Shown: one piece after another, positions 42,349 through 49,893 of the stretch
How positions within the stretch are numbered: the first letter of the stretch is position 1
Layout: each line of letters starts with the position of its first letter
Assembly: GCF_029871245.1 (NCBI RefSeq)
Contig: NZ_SSON01000065.1
Span: forward strand, 124,001-188,000
DNA length: 64,000 nt
Direction of reading: 5' to 3'
Source: Pseudomonas sp. BN102
GTDB taxonomy: Bacteria > Pseudomonadota > Gammaproteobacteria > Pseudomonadales > Pseudomonadaceae
Notes under the pieces: model-generated
The model's input: the letters and a program-made list of their open reading frames with translations, nothing else
What the model was told of the DNA's origin: nothing
Database searches by the model: none
Made by a program: the position numbers and the translations under genes

Positions 42349-43167
42349 CTATCGCTGCCCTTTGGCCTGCTCGTACAGCGGCATCACCTTCGGAATGGCC
42401 GCCTTCAGCGCCGACATGCGCGTGCTGGACGAGGGGTGAGTGCTCATGAACTCCGGCGGTGCGCCGCCGCCGGCCTGGGCCATCTTCTGCCAGAGCGTGA
42501 TGGCGGCGTTCGGGTCGTAGCCGGCGCGGGCCGCCAGCTCCAGGCCGATCAGATCGGCTTCGTTCTCGTTGGAACGGCTGTTGGGCAGGGTCATCAGGTA
42601 CTCGACACCGGTATTGGCCACGCCCAGGCCCAACTGGCCGACGCCGAGAGCCGAGCCGATCTGGCTGGCCATCTGCACCCCATAGGCCTTGGACATGGCT
42701 TCACGGCTGTGCTCGCGCAGGGCGTGGGCGATCTCGTGACCCATGACCGCCGCCAGTTCGTCGTCGGTGAGCTTGAGCTTATCGATCAGGCCGCTGTAAA
42801 CGATGATCTTGCCGCCCGGGCCGCAGTTGGCGTTGAGCTCGTCGCTGTCGATCACGTTGGCTTCCCAGGCCCACTGCGCGGCATCCGGACGGAATGCCGA
42901 AGTCTGGGCGATCAGGCGTCGGGCGATGGCGTCGACGCGACGCGCATCGGCGCTGCTCTTGTCCAGCACGCCCTTCTGCGACGCCTCGCTCAGCGTCTGC
43001 TGGTAGGACTGGGCGTACATCTGGTTGAGTTCGGAGGTCGACAGCATGCTGAACATGTACTGTTTGCGCTCGACGCCCACTGCCCCGCCGCTGGTGGTAT
43101 CGACGGCCTGGCATCCTGCCAGGAGCAGGGCCGCAGTCAGCCCGGACAGGTAAAACAGCTTGGCCAT
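42349..43167 (-). CDS. M48-family metalloprotease lipoprotein (LoiP/YggG-like)
   Basis: A 272-residue lipoprotein. Lipobox LLAGC puts the lipidated Cys near residue 19. The zinc site is HEIAH (MGHEIAHALREHS, about residue 145), and the third ligand Glu lies in NENEADLIGLELA. It is related to E. coli LoiP and BepA-type periplasmic proteases that check outer-membrane protein assembly. The start at 43167 follows an AGAGCC stretch that is a weak ribosome binding site; the ORF extension to 43236 has no lipobox-like start. PA4632 holds the same position beside the chemoreceptor. Confidence 0.92.
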   Translation of the reverse strand: MAKLFYLSGLTAALLLAGCQAVDTTSGGAVGVERKQYMFSMLSTSELNQMYAQSYQQTLSEASQKGVLDKSSADARRVDAIARRLIAQTSAFRPDAAQWAWEANVIDSDELNANCGPGGKIIVYSGLIDKLKLTDDELAAVMGHEIAHALREHSREAMSKAYGVQMASQIGSALGVGQLGLGVANTGVEYLMTLPNSRSNENEADLIGLELAARAGYDPNAAITLWQKMAQAGGGAPPEFMSTHPSSSTRMSALKAAIPKVMPLYEQAKGQR

Positions 43168-43274
43168 GTTGGCTCTCCATCTTTGCAAGGTCGGTAATGC
43201 TACGGCTGGCCCGAAACCCGGGCAACCACGTCGCATGTAGACCAGTGCGCGACGCTTTTATCTGCACTCTCGAC

Positions 43275-43301
43275 TCAGGAAATTTCACTTCGCTGCCGAT
43301 A
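43275..43301 (+). promoter_or_regulatory. Candidate sigma-28 (FliA) promoter of the chemoreceptor gene
   Basis: TCAGG-N15-GCCGATA lies 38 bases before the chemoreceptor ATG. The GCCGATA box is a close match to the flagellar sigma factor -10; the -35 matches only in part. Confidence 0.5.
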
Positions 43302-43339
43302 CAGGAGCCAGGCGTAATCCTCTTTTTTCCGGAGCCCAC

Positions 43340-45478
43340 ATGAAGTTCAGGTCCATCCAATTCTCCATCGCAGCGTTGGCAGGCGCCAGCGTACTGGCGG
43401 TGGTCGCAGCCCTGGTGCTCTATGCACTGTTCTCCGGTGCGCGCACCCAGGAACTGGTGCAGCAACGCACCCAGGCGCTGCTCGAACAGGTGATCAATCA
43501 GCGCCTGGTGGCCCTGGCAGGTTCCCAGGTCAGCCAGATCCAGCGCGAGCTGGAGCTGCCGCTGGGCATCGCCAGGAACATGGCCAACCTCAACGGGCTG
43601 CTGGGCGAAACGGATGAGAGCGGCAGCCCCAGGCTGACCATCAGCCGCGAGCAGCTGAACAACCTGGTGCGCCAGACCACCGAGCGCAACCCCAAGCTCA
43701 ACGGCAGCTACATCGGCTGGGAGCCCAACGCCATCGACGGCCTGGATGCCAGCCATGCCGGTCAGAAGGGCAATGGCTACGACGGCAGCGGACGCTTCCT
43801 GCCCTGGTGGTTCCACAACGCCGACGGCAGCCTGGGCCAGGACGCTATCGGCTTCATGGAAAGCGAGAAGATGCTCAACACCGGCGTTCGCGAAGGCGAG
43901 TACTACCTCTGCCCGAAGGAACGCAAGAAACCCTGCGCCATCGACCCCGCGCCTTATGACGTGGGCGGCAAGATCATGATCCTCTCCTCCTTCACCGCGC
44001 CCATCCTGGTCAAGGGCGAGTTCCGCGGCATCAGCGGCGCCGACTTCTCCCTGAACTTCATCCAGGACCTGCTCACCAAGGCTGACCAGCAGCTCTATGA
44101 AGGCGCCGGCGACCTGGCCCTGATCGCCACCAACAATCGCCTGGTGGCCTATTCCCGGGACAGCTCCAAGCTCGGCGAAGAAGCTGCCAAGGTGTTCGAC
44201 ACCAGCACCCTCGAGCGTCTGCGCGATCTGCGCGGCGACCAGCCGAGCTACCGCATCGACCGGGCCAGCCAGCGCATCGAGCTGATGGTGCCCTTCGGCA
44301 TCGGCGACACGGACGCCCGCTGGACGCTGCTGATCCAGCTGCCGATGCAGGCGGTGATGAAGGAGTTGACCCAGCTGCAAAGCGACCTGCACGCCCAGCG
44401 CGACGCCGACATCTTCGGCATGTCCCTGGTGGGCCTGCTGATCGCCGGCCTCGGCCTGCTGGTGATCTGGTTCGTCGGCTACGGCATCGCCCGTCCGCTG
44501 CGCCAGATGGTCGGCATGCTCGACGACATCGCCAAGGGTGACGGCGACCTGACCCAGCGCCTGCACAACAACCGCGCCGACGAGATGGGCGCCATCGCCG
44601 GCGGCTTCAATACCTTCCTCGGCAAGCTGCAATCGATGATCAGCCAGGTGGTGGCCTCGGTGCAGAAGGTCAGCGATTCTTCCGAGCACACCGCCGATAT
44701 CGCGATCCGCACCAACCAGGGCGTGCAGAAGCAGCTGGCGGAGATCGAACTGGTGGCCACCGCGGTACACGAGATGACCGCCACCGCCCAGGACGTGGCG
44801 CGCAACGCCACCCACGCGGCGGAAGCCGCCAGCCACGCCGACCAGGCGGCCAATCACGGCAAACGCATCGTCCACAGCACGGCCGAGGCCATCAGCGCCC
44901 TGGCCAGCGAAATCGGTCGCGCCGTGGGCGTGGTGCAGGCCTTGGCCAAGGATAGCGAGAACATCAACGCGATCCTGGTCGCCATCCGCGGCATCGCCGA
45001 GCAGACCAATCTGCTGGCGCTGAACGCCGCCATCGAGGCCGCGCGGGCCGGCGAACAGGGCCGCGGATTCGCCGTGGTGGCGGACGAGGTGCGCAACCTG
45101 GCGCAGAAGACCCAGAAGGCCACCGAAGAAATTCAGACCATGATCCAGCAGCTGCAGCACGGCACCCGTGAAGTGGTCAAGGTGATGCAGGACAGCCAGG
45201 AGAAGACCGACACCAGCGTGCAGCACGCCAACGAGGCCGCCCACGCGCTGGAATCCATCACCCAGGCGGTGTCGGTGATCAACGACATGAACACCCAGAT
45301 CGCCAGCGCCGCCGAGGAGCAAAGCGCGGTGGCCGAGGACATCAACCGCAACGTGATCAACATCGGCCAGGTGGCCAGCGAAGTCGCCGGCGGCGCCGAC
45401 GAAGCCTCCCAGGCCAGCGCCGAGCTGACCAAACTGGCCGAGCAACAGCGGCGGCTGATCAATCAGTTCAAGGTGTAA
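43340..45478 (+). CDS. Methyl-accepting chemotaxis protein with double-Cache sensor
   Basis: A 712-residue chemoreceptor. It has an N-terminal membrane helix (about 8-33), a large periplasmic dCache-type domain (about 40-340), a second helix near 360-382, HAMP (383-435) and a cytoplasmic signalling domain whose tip [32 protein letters not shown] lies near residue 553. The hairpin tip and full length are intact. No C-terminal CheR-tethering pentapeptide is seen. The dCache ligand, probably a small organic molecule, is unknown. A sigma-28-like promoter lies upstream and a terminator downstream. It matches the PA4633 position. Confidence 0.93.
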   Translation: MKFRSIQFSIAALAGASVLAVVAALVLYALFSGARTQELVQQRTQALLEQVINQRLVALAGSQVSQIQRELELPLGIARNMANLNGLLGETDESGSPRLTISREQLNNLVRQTTERNPKLNGSYIGWEPNAIDGLDASHAGQKGNGYDGSGRFLPWWFHNADGSLGQDAIGFMESEKMLNTGVREGEYYLCPKERKKPCAIDPAPYDVGGKIMILSSFTAPILVKGEFRGISGADFSLNFIQDLLTKADQQLYEGAGDLALIATNNRLVAYSRDSSKLGEEAAKVFDTSTLERLRDLRGDQPSYRIDRASQRIELMVPFGIGDTDARWTLLIQLPMQAVMKELTQLQSDLHAQRDADIFGMSLVGLLIAGLGLLVIWFVGYGIARPLRQMVGMLDDIAKGDGDLTQRLHNNRADEMGAIAGGFNTFLGKLQSMISQVVASVQKVSDSSEHTADIAIRTNQGVQKQLAEIELVATAVHEMTATAQDVARNATHAAEAASHADQAANHGKRIVHSTAEAISALASEIGRAVGVVQALAKDSENINAILVAIRGIAEQTNLLALNAAIEAARAGEQGRGFAVVADEVRNLAQKTQKATEEIQTMIQQLQHGTREVVKVMQDSQEKTDTSVQHANEAAHALESITQAVSVINDMNTQIASAAEEQSAVAEDINRNVINIGQVASEVAGGADEASQASAELTKLAEQQRRLINQFKV

Positions 45479-45481
45479 AGC

Positions 45482-45512
45482 AAAAGCCCCTCCCTGGAGG
45501 GGCTTCTTGTTT
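45482..45512 (+). terminator. Terminator after the chemoreceptor gene
   Basis: AAAAGCCCCTCC-CT-GGAGGGGCTTCTTGTTT. Confidence 0.85.
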
Positions 45513-45609
45513 GTAGGGGCGATTTCAATCGCCAAGGACAGCGCAGCTGTCCCCACGAGACTTGCAAGGCAGCCCTTCGGCCGGCTTGGCGAATGAATTC
45601 GCCCCTACA
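45512..45609. repeat. REP-like inverted pair (GTAGGGGCGAATTC family)
   Basis: TGTAGGGGCGATTTCAATCG at the left is answered by a right arm ending GAATTCGCCCCTACA at 45609. Each arm is itself palindromic. This is the same element as at 9518-9614. Confidence 0.8.
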
Positions 45610-45624
45610 GGCGGAGAGCGGCCC

Positions 45625-46239
45625 TCACGCCGGCGTCAGGCACTCCGGCCCATCCAGCTTCGGGTCGTTCACCAGGGTCGCCAGGGCGCGCTCGCGCAGC
45701 TGCGGGCTTGGCCCGGCCAGCAGCTCCAGCAGTTGCAGCGGAGTCGATTCGGCATCCAGCCAGATGCGCTGACCTTCCTCATCCAGCACCAGGGGCCGGC
45801 GCATGTCGGCGGCGGCCTGGGTAATCATGGCCAGGCTGAGGTATTCCACATCGCCGGCCGGGTAGGACTCCCAGAGCGCGGCGAAATGCATGATCCCGCC
45901 CTCGGCGCTGATCCAGTAGGGCCGCTTGCGCACTCCGCGCCACTCGTAGAAGCCGTTGGCCAGCATCAGGCAGCGGCGGGCGCGGAAGGCCTCGCGGAAC
46001 ATCGGCTGGTCGGCCAGGGTTTCGACCCGGGCGTGGGCCGGAGTCTTGGACAGGTCGGTGAGCCAGGCCGGGGTCAGGCCCCAGCGGGCCATGTCGGCGC
46101 GGCGCTGGCCGCCGAGCTCGCGCAGCATCAACACGCGCCCGCCAGGGGCCAGGTTCCAGTGCGGTTGCAGGTCGGCAGGAAAACCGGGAAGAGCCGCCAG
46201 CGTGGGCGACCAGCGGAACAGGGCGAAACGTCCAGACAT
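45625..46239 (-). CDS. SRAP (YedK/HMCES)-family protein lacking catalytic Cys2
   Basis: A 204-residue SRAP-fold protein. The family normally begins M-C-G-R, with Cys2 freed by Met removal and able to crosslink to abasic sites in DNA. Here it reads MSGRFALF, so the nucleophile is Ser. Other active-site positions are also changed: N-A-R-x-E-T is HARVET at residues 69-74, and the I-H-x-R-M-P-v segment with the catalytic His is DMRRPLVL at 145-152, shortened. Kept are WGLTPAW, FYEW (Glu 99) and the general length. It probably cannot form the usual DNA-protein crosslink. Immediate neighbours are the DUF2007 and CPXCG genes on the same strand. Confidence 0.85.
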   Translation of the reverse strand: MSGRFALFRWSPTLAALPGFPADLQPHWNLAPGGRVLMLRELGGQRRADMARWGLTPAWLTDLSKTPAHARVETLADQPMFREAFRARRCLMLANGFYEWRGVRKRPYWISAEGGIMHFAALWESYPAGDVEYLSLAMITQAAADMRRPLVLDEEGQRIWLDAESTPLQLLELLAGPSPQLRERALATLVNDPKLDGPECLTPA

Positions 46240-46263
46240 GGGGCGGCCAGTTCGAGGCGGGGC

Positions 46264-46527
46264 TCAGCAGAGCAGGATGCCGGGGTAGCTAACGGGCTCA
46301 TCGCCCGGCAAGGGTTGCGCGGTATTGTACGCGGCGATCAGTCGGCTTGCCCGTTCGGCGTCCTCGTCCTCCACCAGCAGGCCGAGCAACCCGCACGCCG
46401 GCAGTTCGCCGATGGCGCCGAGCAGATGGCCGCCGGCCAGGTGGGCCTCCACGCCTTCGCTGGCCAGCATGCCCACCAGCAGTTCCGCCTCGATCAGGTC
46501 CTGGGGCTCGTAGATGCGCTGCATCAT
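46264..46527 (-). CDS. DUF2007 domain protein
   Basis: An 87-residue protein (86 if the second ATG is used). It contains the DUF2007 pattern MQRIYEPQDLIEAELLVGMLASEGVEAHLAGG and LLVEDEDAERASRLIAAY, a small ferredoxin-like fold with possible signal-transducing or enzyme-regulatory role in other bacteria. Its start overlaps the stop of the CPXCG gene (ATGATG over TGA at 46522-46527), and GGAGG precedes it, so the two are translationally coupled. Function unknown. Confidence 0.8.
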   Translation of the reverse strand: MMQRIYEPQDLIEAELLVGMLASEGVEAHLAGGHLLGAIGELPACGLLGLLVEDEDAERASRLIAAYNTAQPLPGDEPVSYPGILLC

Positions 46528-46706
46528 TCGTCCTCCCGGCGAACCTCCAGGCGGAAGTCTTGCCCGTCCGTCCAGAGCAGGAACAGGATGGGCCGGCAAC
46601 AGACCGGGCAGTCCTCGATGTACTGCTGATCACCGCCCGAGAGATCGAGCACGGCCGAGACCGGTTCGCCGCAGTAGGGGCATTGATAGTCCTCTGTCTC
46701 CAGCAT
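46524..46706 (-). CDS. CPXCG-motif cysteine-rich protein (short, coupled to DUF2007)
   Basis: A 60-residue zinc-binding protein starting MLETEDYQCPYCGEPVSAVLD. It has two Cys pairs, CPYC and CPVC (the second extended to CPVCC), and the conserved QQYIEDCPVCCRPI segment, the defining feature of the CPXCG family. It probably binds one zinc ion. The start ATG at 46706 has no strong ribosome binding site. Its stop overlaps the DUF2007 start. The role is unknown; co-occurrence of these two small proteins is common in Pseudomonas. Confidence 0.85.
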   Translation of the reverse strand: MLETEDYQCPYCGEPVSAVLDLSGGDQQYIEDCPVCCRPILFLLWTDGQDFRLEVRREDE

Positions 46707-46811
46707 CACCGTTTCCCCTGTGACTTGCCTGTATAATCGCCGGTCTACTTCAGGCCCCGTATTGCAGGGCCTCCAATTACTACCCAGCCGATTCCAGAAC
46801 AAGAGTGACCA

Positions 46812-47975
46812 ATGGGCGAATTCGAAGCCATCCGACCCTATGACGATGCCGAAGTGCCGGCAGTGCTGGCGCGCCTGTTCGCCGACGACGCCTTCCTCGG
46901 CACCCTCACCCGCTATCGATTCCCGAAGCTGGCGGGGCCACTGGGCTGGCTCCTCAAGCCTGTTATAGCTCATCGGCTGCGCGGCGAGTTCGCCAGCATC
47001 GCCTCGGTGGCCGCGCTGCAGGACAAGATCGAGCCCTACGTCGACAACACCATCGAGCGCGCCACCGACGGCGTGACCTATTCGGGAGTGGAGCGCCTCA
47101 AGCCGGGCACCGCCTACCTGTTCCTGGCCAACCACCGCGACATCGTGATGGACCCGGCCTTCGTCAACTACGCCGTCTATCACGCCGGCCTGCCAACGCC
47201 GCGCATCGCCATTGGCGACAACCTGCTGCAGAAGCCCTTCGTCAGCGACCTGATGCGCCTGAACAAGAGCTTCATCGTGCACCGCAACCTGGCCGGCCGC
47301 CGCGAGAAGTTGGCGGCCTTCCAGCTGCTGTCGGCCTACATCAACCATTCGATCCAGGTGGACGGCCAGTCGATCTGGATCGCCCAGGCCGAGGGCCGCG
47401 CCAAGGACGGTGACGACCGCACCGATTCGGCGATCCTCAAGATGTTCCACATGAGCCGCAAGGACGAGCCCTTCGCCGATGTGATTCGCGATCTGCACCT
47501 GATCCCGGTGTCCATCAGCTACGAATACGACCCCTGCGACCAGGCCAAGGCCCGCGAGCTGCAGATTCGCGCCAGCACCGGCAGCTACGCCAAGGCACCG
47601 GGGGAGGACGATGCCAGCATCGCCTTGGGCATCACCGGCTACAAGGGCCGGGTGCACATCAATTTCGGCAGTGAGATCGGTAGCGCCAGCGAAGACGCCA
47701 AGCAGCTGGCCCAGGAGATCGACAAGCAGATACTCGGCGGCTACCGCCTGTTCCCGGTGCACTACCTGGCCTACGCCCTGTGGAGCGAGCGCGACCCCGA
47801 GCTGACGGTACCGACCGCGGCTGAAATCTTCGGCGCCGACGAACTGGCCCGCGCCAAGGCGGAGTGGCAGAAGCGCCTCGACGCCTGCGCGGCAGAACAA
47901 CGCCCCTACCTGATCCAGCAGTACGCGACCCCAGTGCGCAATCAGTACCGGATCAAGGCCGGCCTGCCGCTCTGA
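46812..47975 (+). CDS. 1-acyl-sn-glycerol-3-phosphate acyltransferase-like protein
   Basis: A 387-residue protein of the LPLAT superfamily. The catalytic NHx4D box is NHRDIVMDP (about residue 104), and the second box with Glu-Gly is AQAEGRAKDG (about residue 195). The rest (ISYEYDPCDQAKARELQ, GSYAKAPGEDD) matches a group of long cytosolic or peripheral acyltransferases found in gammaproteobacteria. Substrate unknown. It is divergent from the CPXCG gene; a perfect TATAAT at 46732-46737 suits its promoter, though no matching -35 is clear. Confidence 0.8.
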   Translation: MGEFEAIRPYDDAEVPAVLARLFADDAFLGTLTRYRFPKLAGPLGWLLKPVIAHRLRGEFASIASVAALQDKIEPYVDNTIERATDGVTYSGVERLKPGTAYLFLANHRDIVMDPAFVNYAVYHAGLPTPRIAIGDNLLQKPFVSDLMRLNKSFIVHRNLAGRREKLAAFQLLSAYINHSIQVDGQSIWIAQAEGRAKDGDDRTDSAILKMFHMSRKDEPFADVIRDLHLIPVSISYEYDPCDQAKARELQIRASTGSYAKAPGEDDASIALGITGYKGRVHINFGSEIGSASEDAKQLAQEIDKQILGGYRLFPVHYLAYALWSERDPELTVPTAAEIFGADELARAKAEWQKRLDACAAEQRPYLIQQYATPVRNQYRIKAGLPL

Positions 47976-47991
47976 TCGGCCCCTGGAATGC

Positions 47992-48020
47992 AAAACGGCG
48001 ACCCTGAGGTCGCCGTTTTT
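47992..48020. terminator. Bidirectional terminator between acyltransferase and small membrane protein genes
   Basis: AAAACGGCGACC-CTGA-GGTCGCCGTTTTT, T runs on both strands. Confidence 0.9.
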
Positions 48021-48038
48021 CATGTTGGACTGTTCGGA

Positions 48039-48317
48039 TCAGAGCCGGGTACTGGCCCAGGACACGCCAAAGGCCACGGTCAGGCTGAAGTAGCCGAAGG
48101 CGTAGAAGAAGCGATTCAGGCGCTGGGCCGATTCGTCCTGCACCGAGGCGGGTTCGTCCAGCTCGCTCTCGGCCGCCAGGCGGGCGACGGAACGCTGCTC
48201 GCGCAGCCGGGTGGCCAGCAGCACCCAGGCGCCAGCAAAAGCAAAGAAAAGGGCCAGGCCATTCACGACCTGTGCGGGGTGGGCGAGAAAAAGGCCCCAA
48301 AGCGCCTGCAGCGACAT
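48039..48317 (-). CDS. Small two-helix membrane protein, hypothetical
   Basis: A 92-residue protein with two hydrophobic segments: VVNGLALFFAFAGAWVLLATRL (about residues 17-38) and FFYAFGYFSLTVAFGVSWAS (about 70-89), joined by a charged loop. The start MSLQALWG at 48317 has GGAG about nine bases upstream; an in-frame upstream extension is not needed. No recognised family. It sits between acyltransferase and lipoprotein genes, in the PA4637 region by synteny. Inner-membrane location is inferred. Confidence 0.7.
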   Translation of the reverse strand: MSLQALWGLFLAHPAQVVNGLALFFAFAGAWVLLATRLREQRSVARLAAESELDEPASVQDESAQRLNRFFYAFGYFSLTVAFGVSWASTRL

Positions 48318-48475
48318 CTCAAACTCCGCTTCAGGCGGCGCGACCGTGCACTCAACCTGCAAGACAAGGATCTATCCGCCCGGGTCTGGACGGTGGTTCG
48401 AAGGTGCAGAGTCTACCGAAAGGGGGTGTGACCGGGCGGTCGTTCCGACGAATGCCGCTGCACGATCGTCCCCAG

Positions 48476-48499
48476 TTGGCGAATGAATTCACTCTCGCA
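48476..48499. repeat. Single REP arm (GAATGAATTC family)
   Basis: TTGGCGAATGAATTCACTCT resembles the right arm of the elements at 9590-9614 and 45585-45609. A matching left arm is not clear, so this may be a decayed copy. Confidence 0.55.
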
Positions 48500-48505
48500 G
48501 GAATG

Positions 48506-48531
48506 AAAAAGCCCAGCACGAGGCCGGGCTT
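48506..48531 (-). terminator. Terminator after the YajG-like lipoprotein gene
   Basis: On the minus strand AAGCCCGGCC-TCGTG-CTGGGC pairs imperfectly and is followed by TTTTT. Confidence 0.75.
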
Positions 48532-48549
48532 CTGCACACATCAGAGGAC

Positions 48550-49134
48550 TCACTGGGCCAGCAGCTGGCCGATGGTCGGGTCCTTGAAGGCGCGGGTCAG
48601 GGCGTCGCTCAGTACATCGGTCACCAGCTTGGTGTTGGTCTGCTGGTTGGGCGCCGTACCGAAACGCTGGTTCAGCGACGCGCCGTACTTGCCACTGTAG
48701 CGGCGGGTGCTGTTCTGCACGTCGACACGGAAGCTGGCGCTAATAGTGGCCTCGGTCACATAGACGCCTTCCTTCGGCGACTGGTACTTGAGGTCGGCCA
48801 GGGTCAGGGTCAGCTGAGGCGCGTTGTAGGCGTTGGGCGACGGGGTGAAGCCCAGCAGGCGCACAGCCGCTTCGGCCTCGGCCTGCAGGCGCGGCAGGAG
48901 GTCCTGGCTCTGCACGCTGATGGCGCTGGTTTCCGCGTAGATGCCACCGCGGGTGCCGAGTACGGGCGAAGGACGGCCGTCGGCGACACGCACAACAACG
49001 GGCTGGCCCTGGCCGACCGGAGTCAGCGGGCCGGTGAGTTTGGGTTGCGGGCTGAGTTGTTGCGGGCTGAGGGCACAGCCGACGAGGGTCAGGCTGAGGG
49101 CGGCCAGCAGGCCGAGCAACGGGCGTTTCAGCAT
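48550..49134 (-). CDS. YajG-family lipoprotein
   Basis: A 194-residue lipoprotein. The lipobox LTLVGC places the lipidated Cys near residue 20 after a typical signal peptide (LLGLLAALSLTLVG). The mature protein contains VRVADGRPSPVLGTRGG and VDVQNSTRRYSGKYGASLNQRFGTAP, the YajG pattern. YajG has no settled function. The start at 49134 lies just before MLKRPLLG, with GGAGAGATCAAGC before it. Outer-membrane location is inferred. Confidence 0.85.
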   Translation of the reverse strand: MLKRPLLGLLAALSLTLVGCALSPQQLSPQPKLTGPLTPVGQGQPVVVRVADGRPSPVLGTRGGIYAETSAISVQSQDLLPRLQAEAEAAVRLLGFTPSPNAYNAPQLTLTLADLKYQSPKEGVYVTEATISASFRVDVQNSTRRYSGKYGASLNQRFGTAPNQQTNTKLVTDVLSDALTRAFKDPTIGQLLAQ

Positions 49135-49310
49135 GCTTGATCTCTCCAGGAATGAAGGAAAAACGGCCGGCAGTATAACCATCCGGCATGGGTACTGACA
49201 GAGCGCCAGTACCCATGCAAAGTCAGACATCCGCGCAAGAACGCGGTTCCTGTCATGCCCCTGTCACGCCCCTGTGGGATAAAGGCGCTGCACTTAACGG
49301 AGCAATCCCG

Positions 49311-49544
49311 ATGATCTACCTCTGGTCGCTGTTCGCCCGCCGCCCGCAACGCCGCTGCTTCGCCCTGCTGGATGCCGCCGGCATCTGCCGTGGCCTGCAC
49401 CAAGCAGCCGAATGCCCGGCCAGCGGCCACTGGGTGGAAGTGCATGAAACCCGCCTGGCCTGGATCGACCAACCCCTCCCCGCCAGCGCCCGGGTCATGC
49501 CGGTCGTCGGACAGCCTGCGCGCCGCCGCGCGTTGGCAGCCTGA
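49311..49544 (+). CDS. Small conserved hypothetical protein
   Basis: A 77-residue protein starting MIYLWSLFARRPQRRCFALLDAAGICRGLHQA and continuing with WVEVHETRLAWIDQPLPASARV. It is not a recognised family. GGAG eight bases before ATG supports translation; the reading frame extends upstream to 49188 without that support. It is divergent from the lipoprotein gene and is followed by the mqo leader, in the place of a hypothetical gene next to mqoB (PA4639) in P. aeruginosa. No signal peptide or clear membrane helix. Confidence 0.6.
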   Translation: MIYLWSLFARRPQRRCFALLDAAGICRGLHQAAECPASGHWVEVHETRLAWIDQPLPASARVMPVVGQPARRRALAA

Positions 49545-49893
49545 CCGGCGGAAGAAGAAAAGTCACACCAACCGCCCTATTCCCCCCATTTCATCGTTAT
49601 AATCGCCCCCCGATTATAAGGTCGTCTCCTGATCGGGCCTCGCAACACCGCTCCTCGCACCCGCTTGGGCATCCGCACAGCCCCACAGAGAGCCGTCCAC
49701 TTTTCGCGCTGCCACTCGTTGGCTCGCCGCATCCTTTCGCCCGAATTGCAAACGCTTTTGCAGGGACGCATGCGTAAACGCGCGCGCAGACGGAAGCGGC
49801 CTGCCCGGGGGTAGGCGATCCTTTTGAGGTTCACGTCTCCAAAAGAGCGTGAGAAGACGGTTTTTCACTACTTCACGAGAGAGTGGCGAGCAA
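49545..49893 (+). promoter_or_regulatory. mqo promoter and long leader region
   Basis: This 349-base stretch has no large gene. It holds a perfect 9-bp inverted repeat TTATAATCG-CCCCC-CGATTATAA (49597-49619), which has a -10-like TATAAT on the plus strand and its complement on the other. It also holds a 14-codon Arg/Lys-rich open frame (49770-49814), and mutually exclusive stems just before the gene: TCACG...CGTGA (49831-49852) or CGTCT...AGACG followed by GTTTTT (49834-49865). The layout resembles a regulated leader but this is inference. Confidence 0.5.
49770..49814 (+). CDS. Possible Arg-rich leader peptide upstream of mqo
   Basis: ATG at 49770 opens 14 codons ending at TAG 49814, reading MRKRARRRKRPARG: seven Arg and two Lys, including one rare AGA codon. 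GGGA lies four bases upstream. It is in the mqo leader, 17 bases before the first of two alternative hairpins, the place for an attenuation peptide. It may be chance in a GC-rich leader; conservation in relatives would decide. Confidence 0.3.
   Translation: MRKRARRRKRPARG

Noticed and set aside
42779-45556. A 925-residue minus-strand frame across the M48 and chemoreceptor genes
   Set aside because: Runs antisense to the chemoreceptor and through the intergenic gap; it shares no family pattern.
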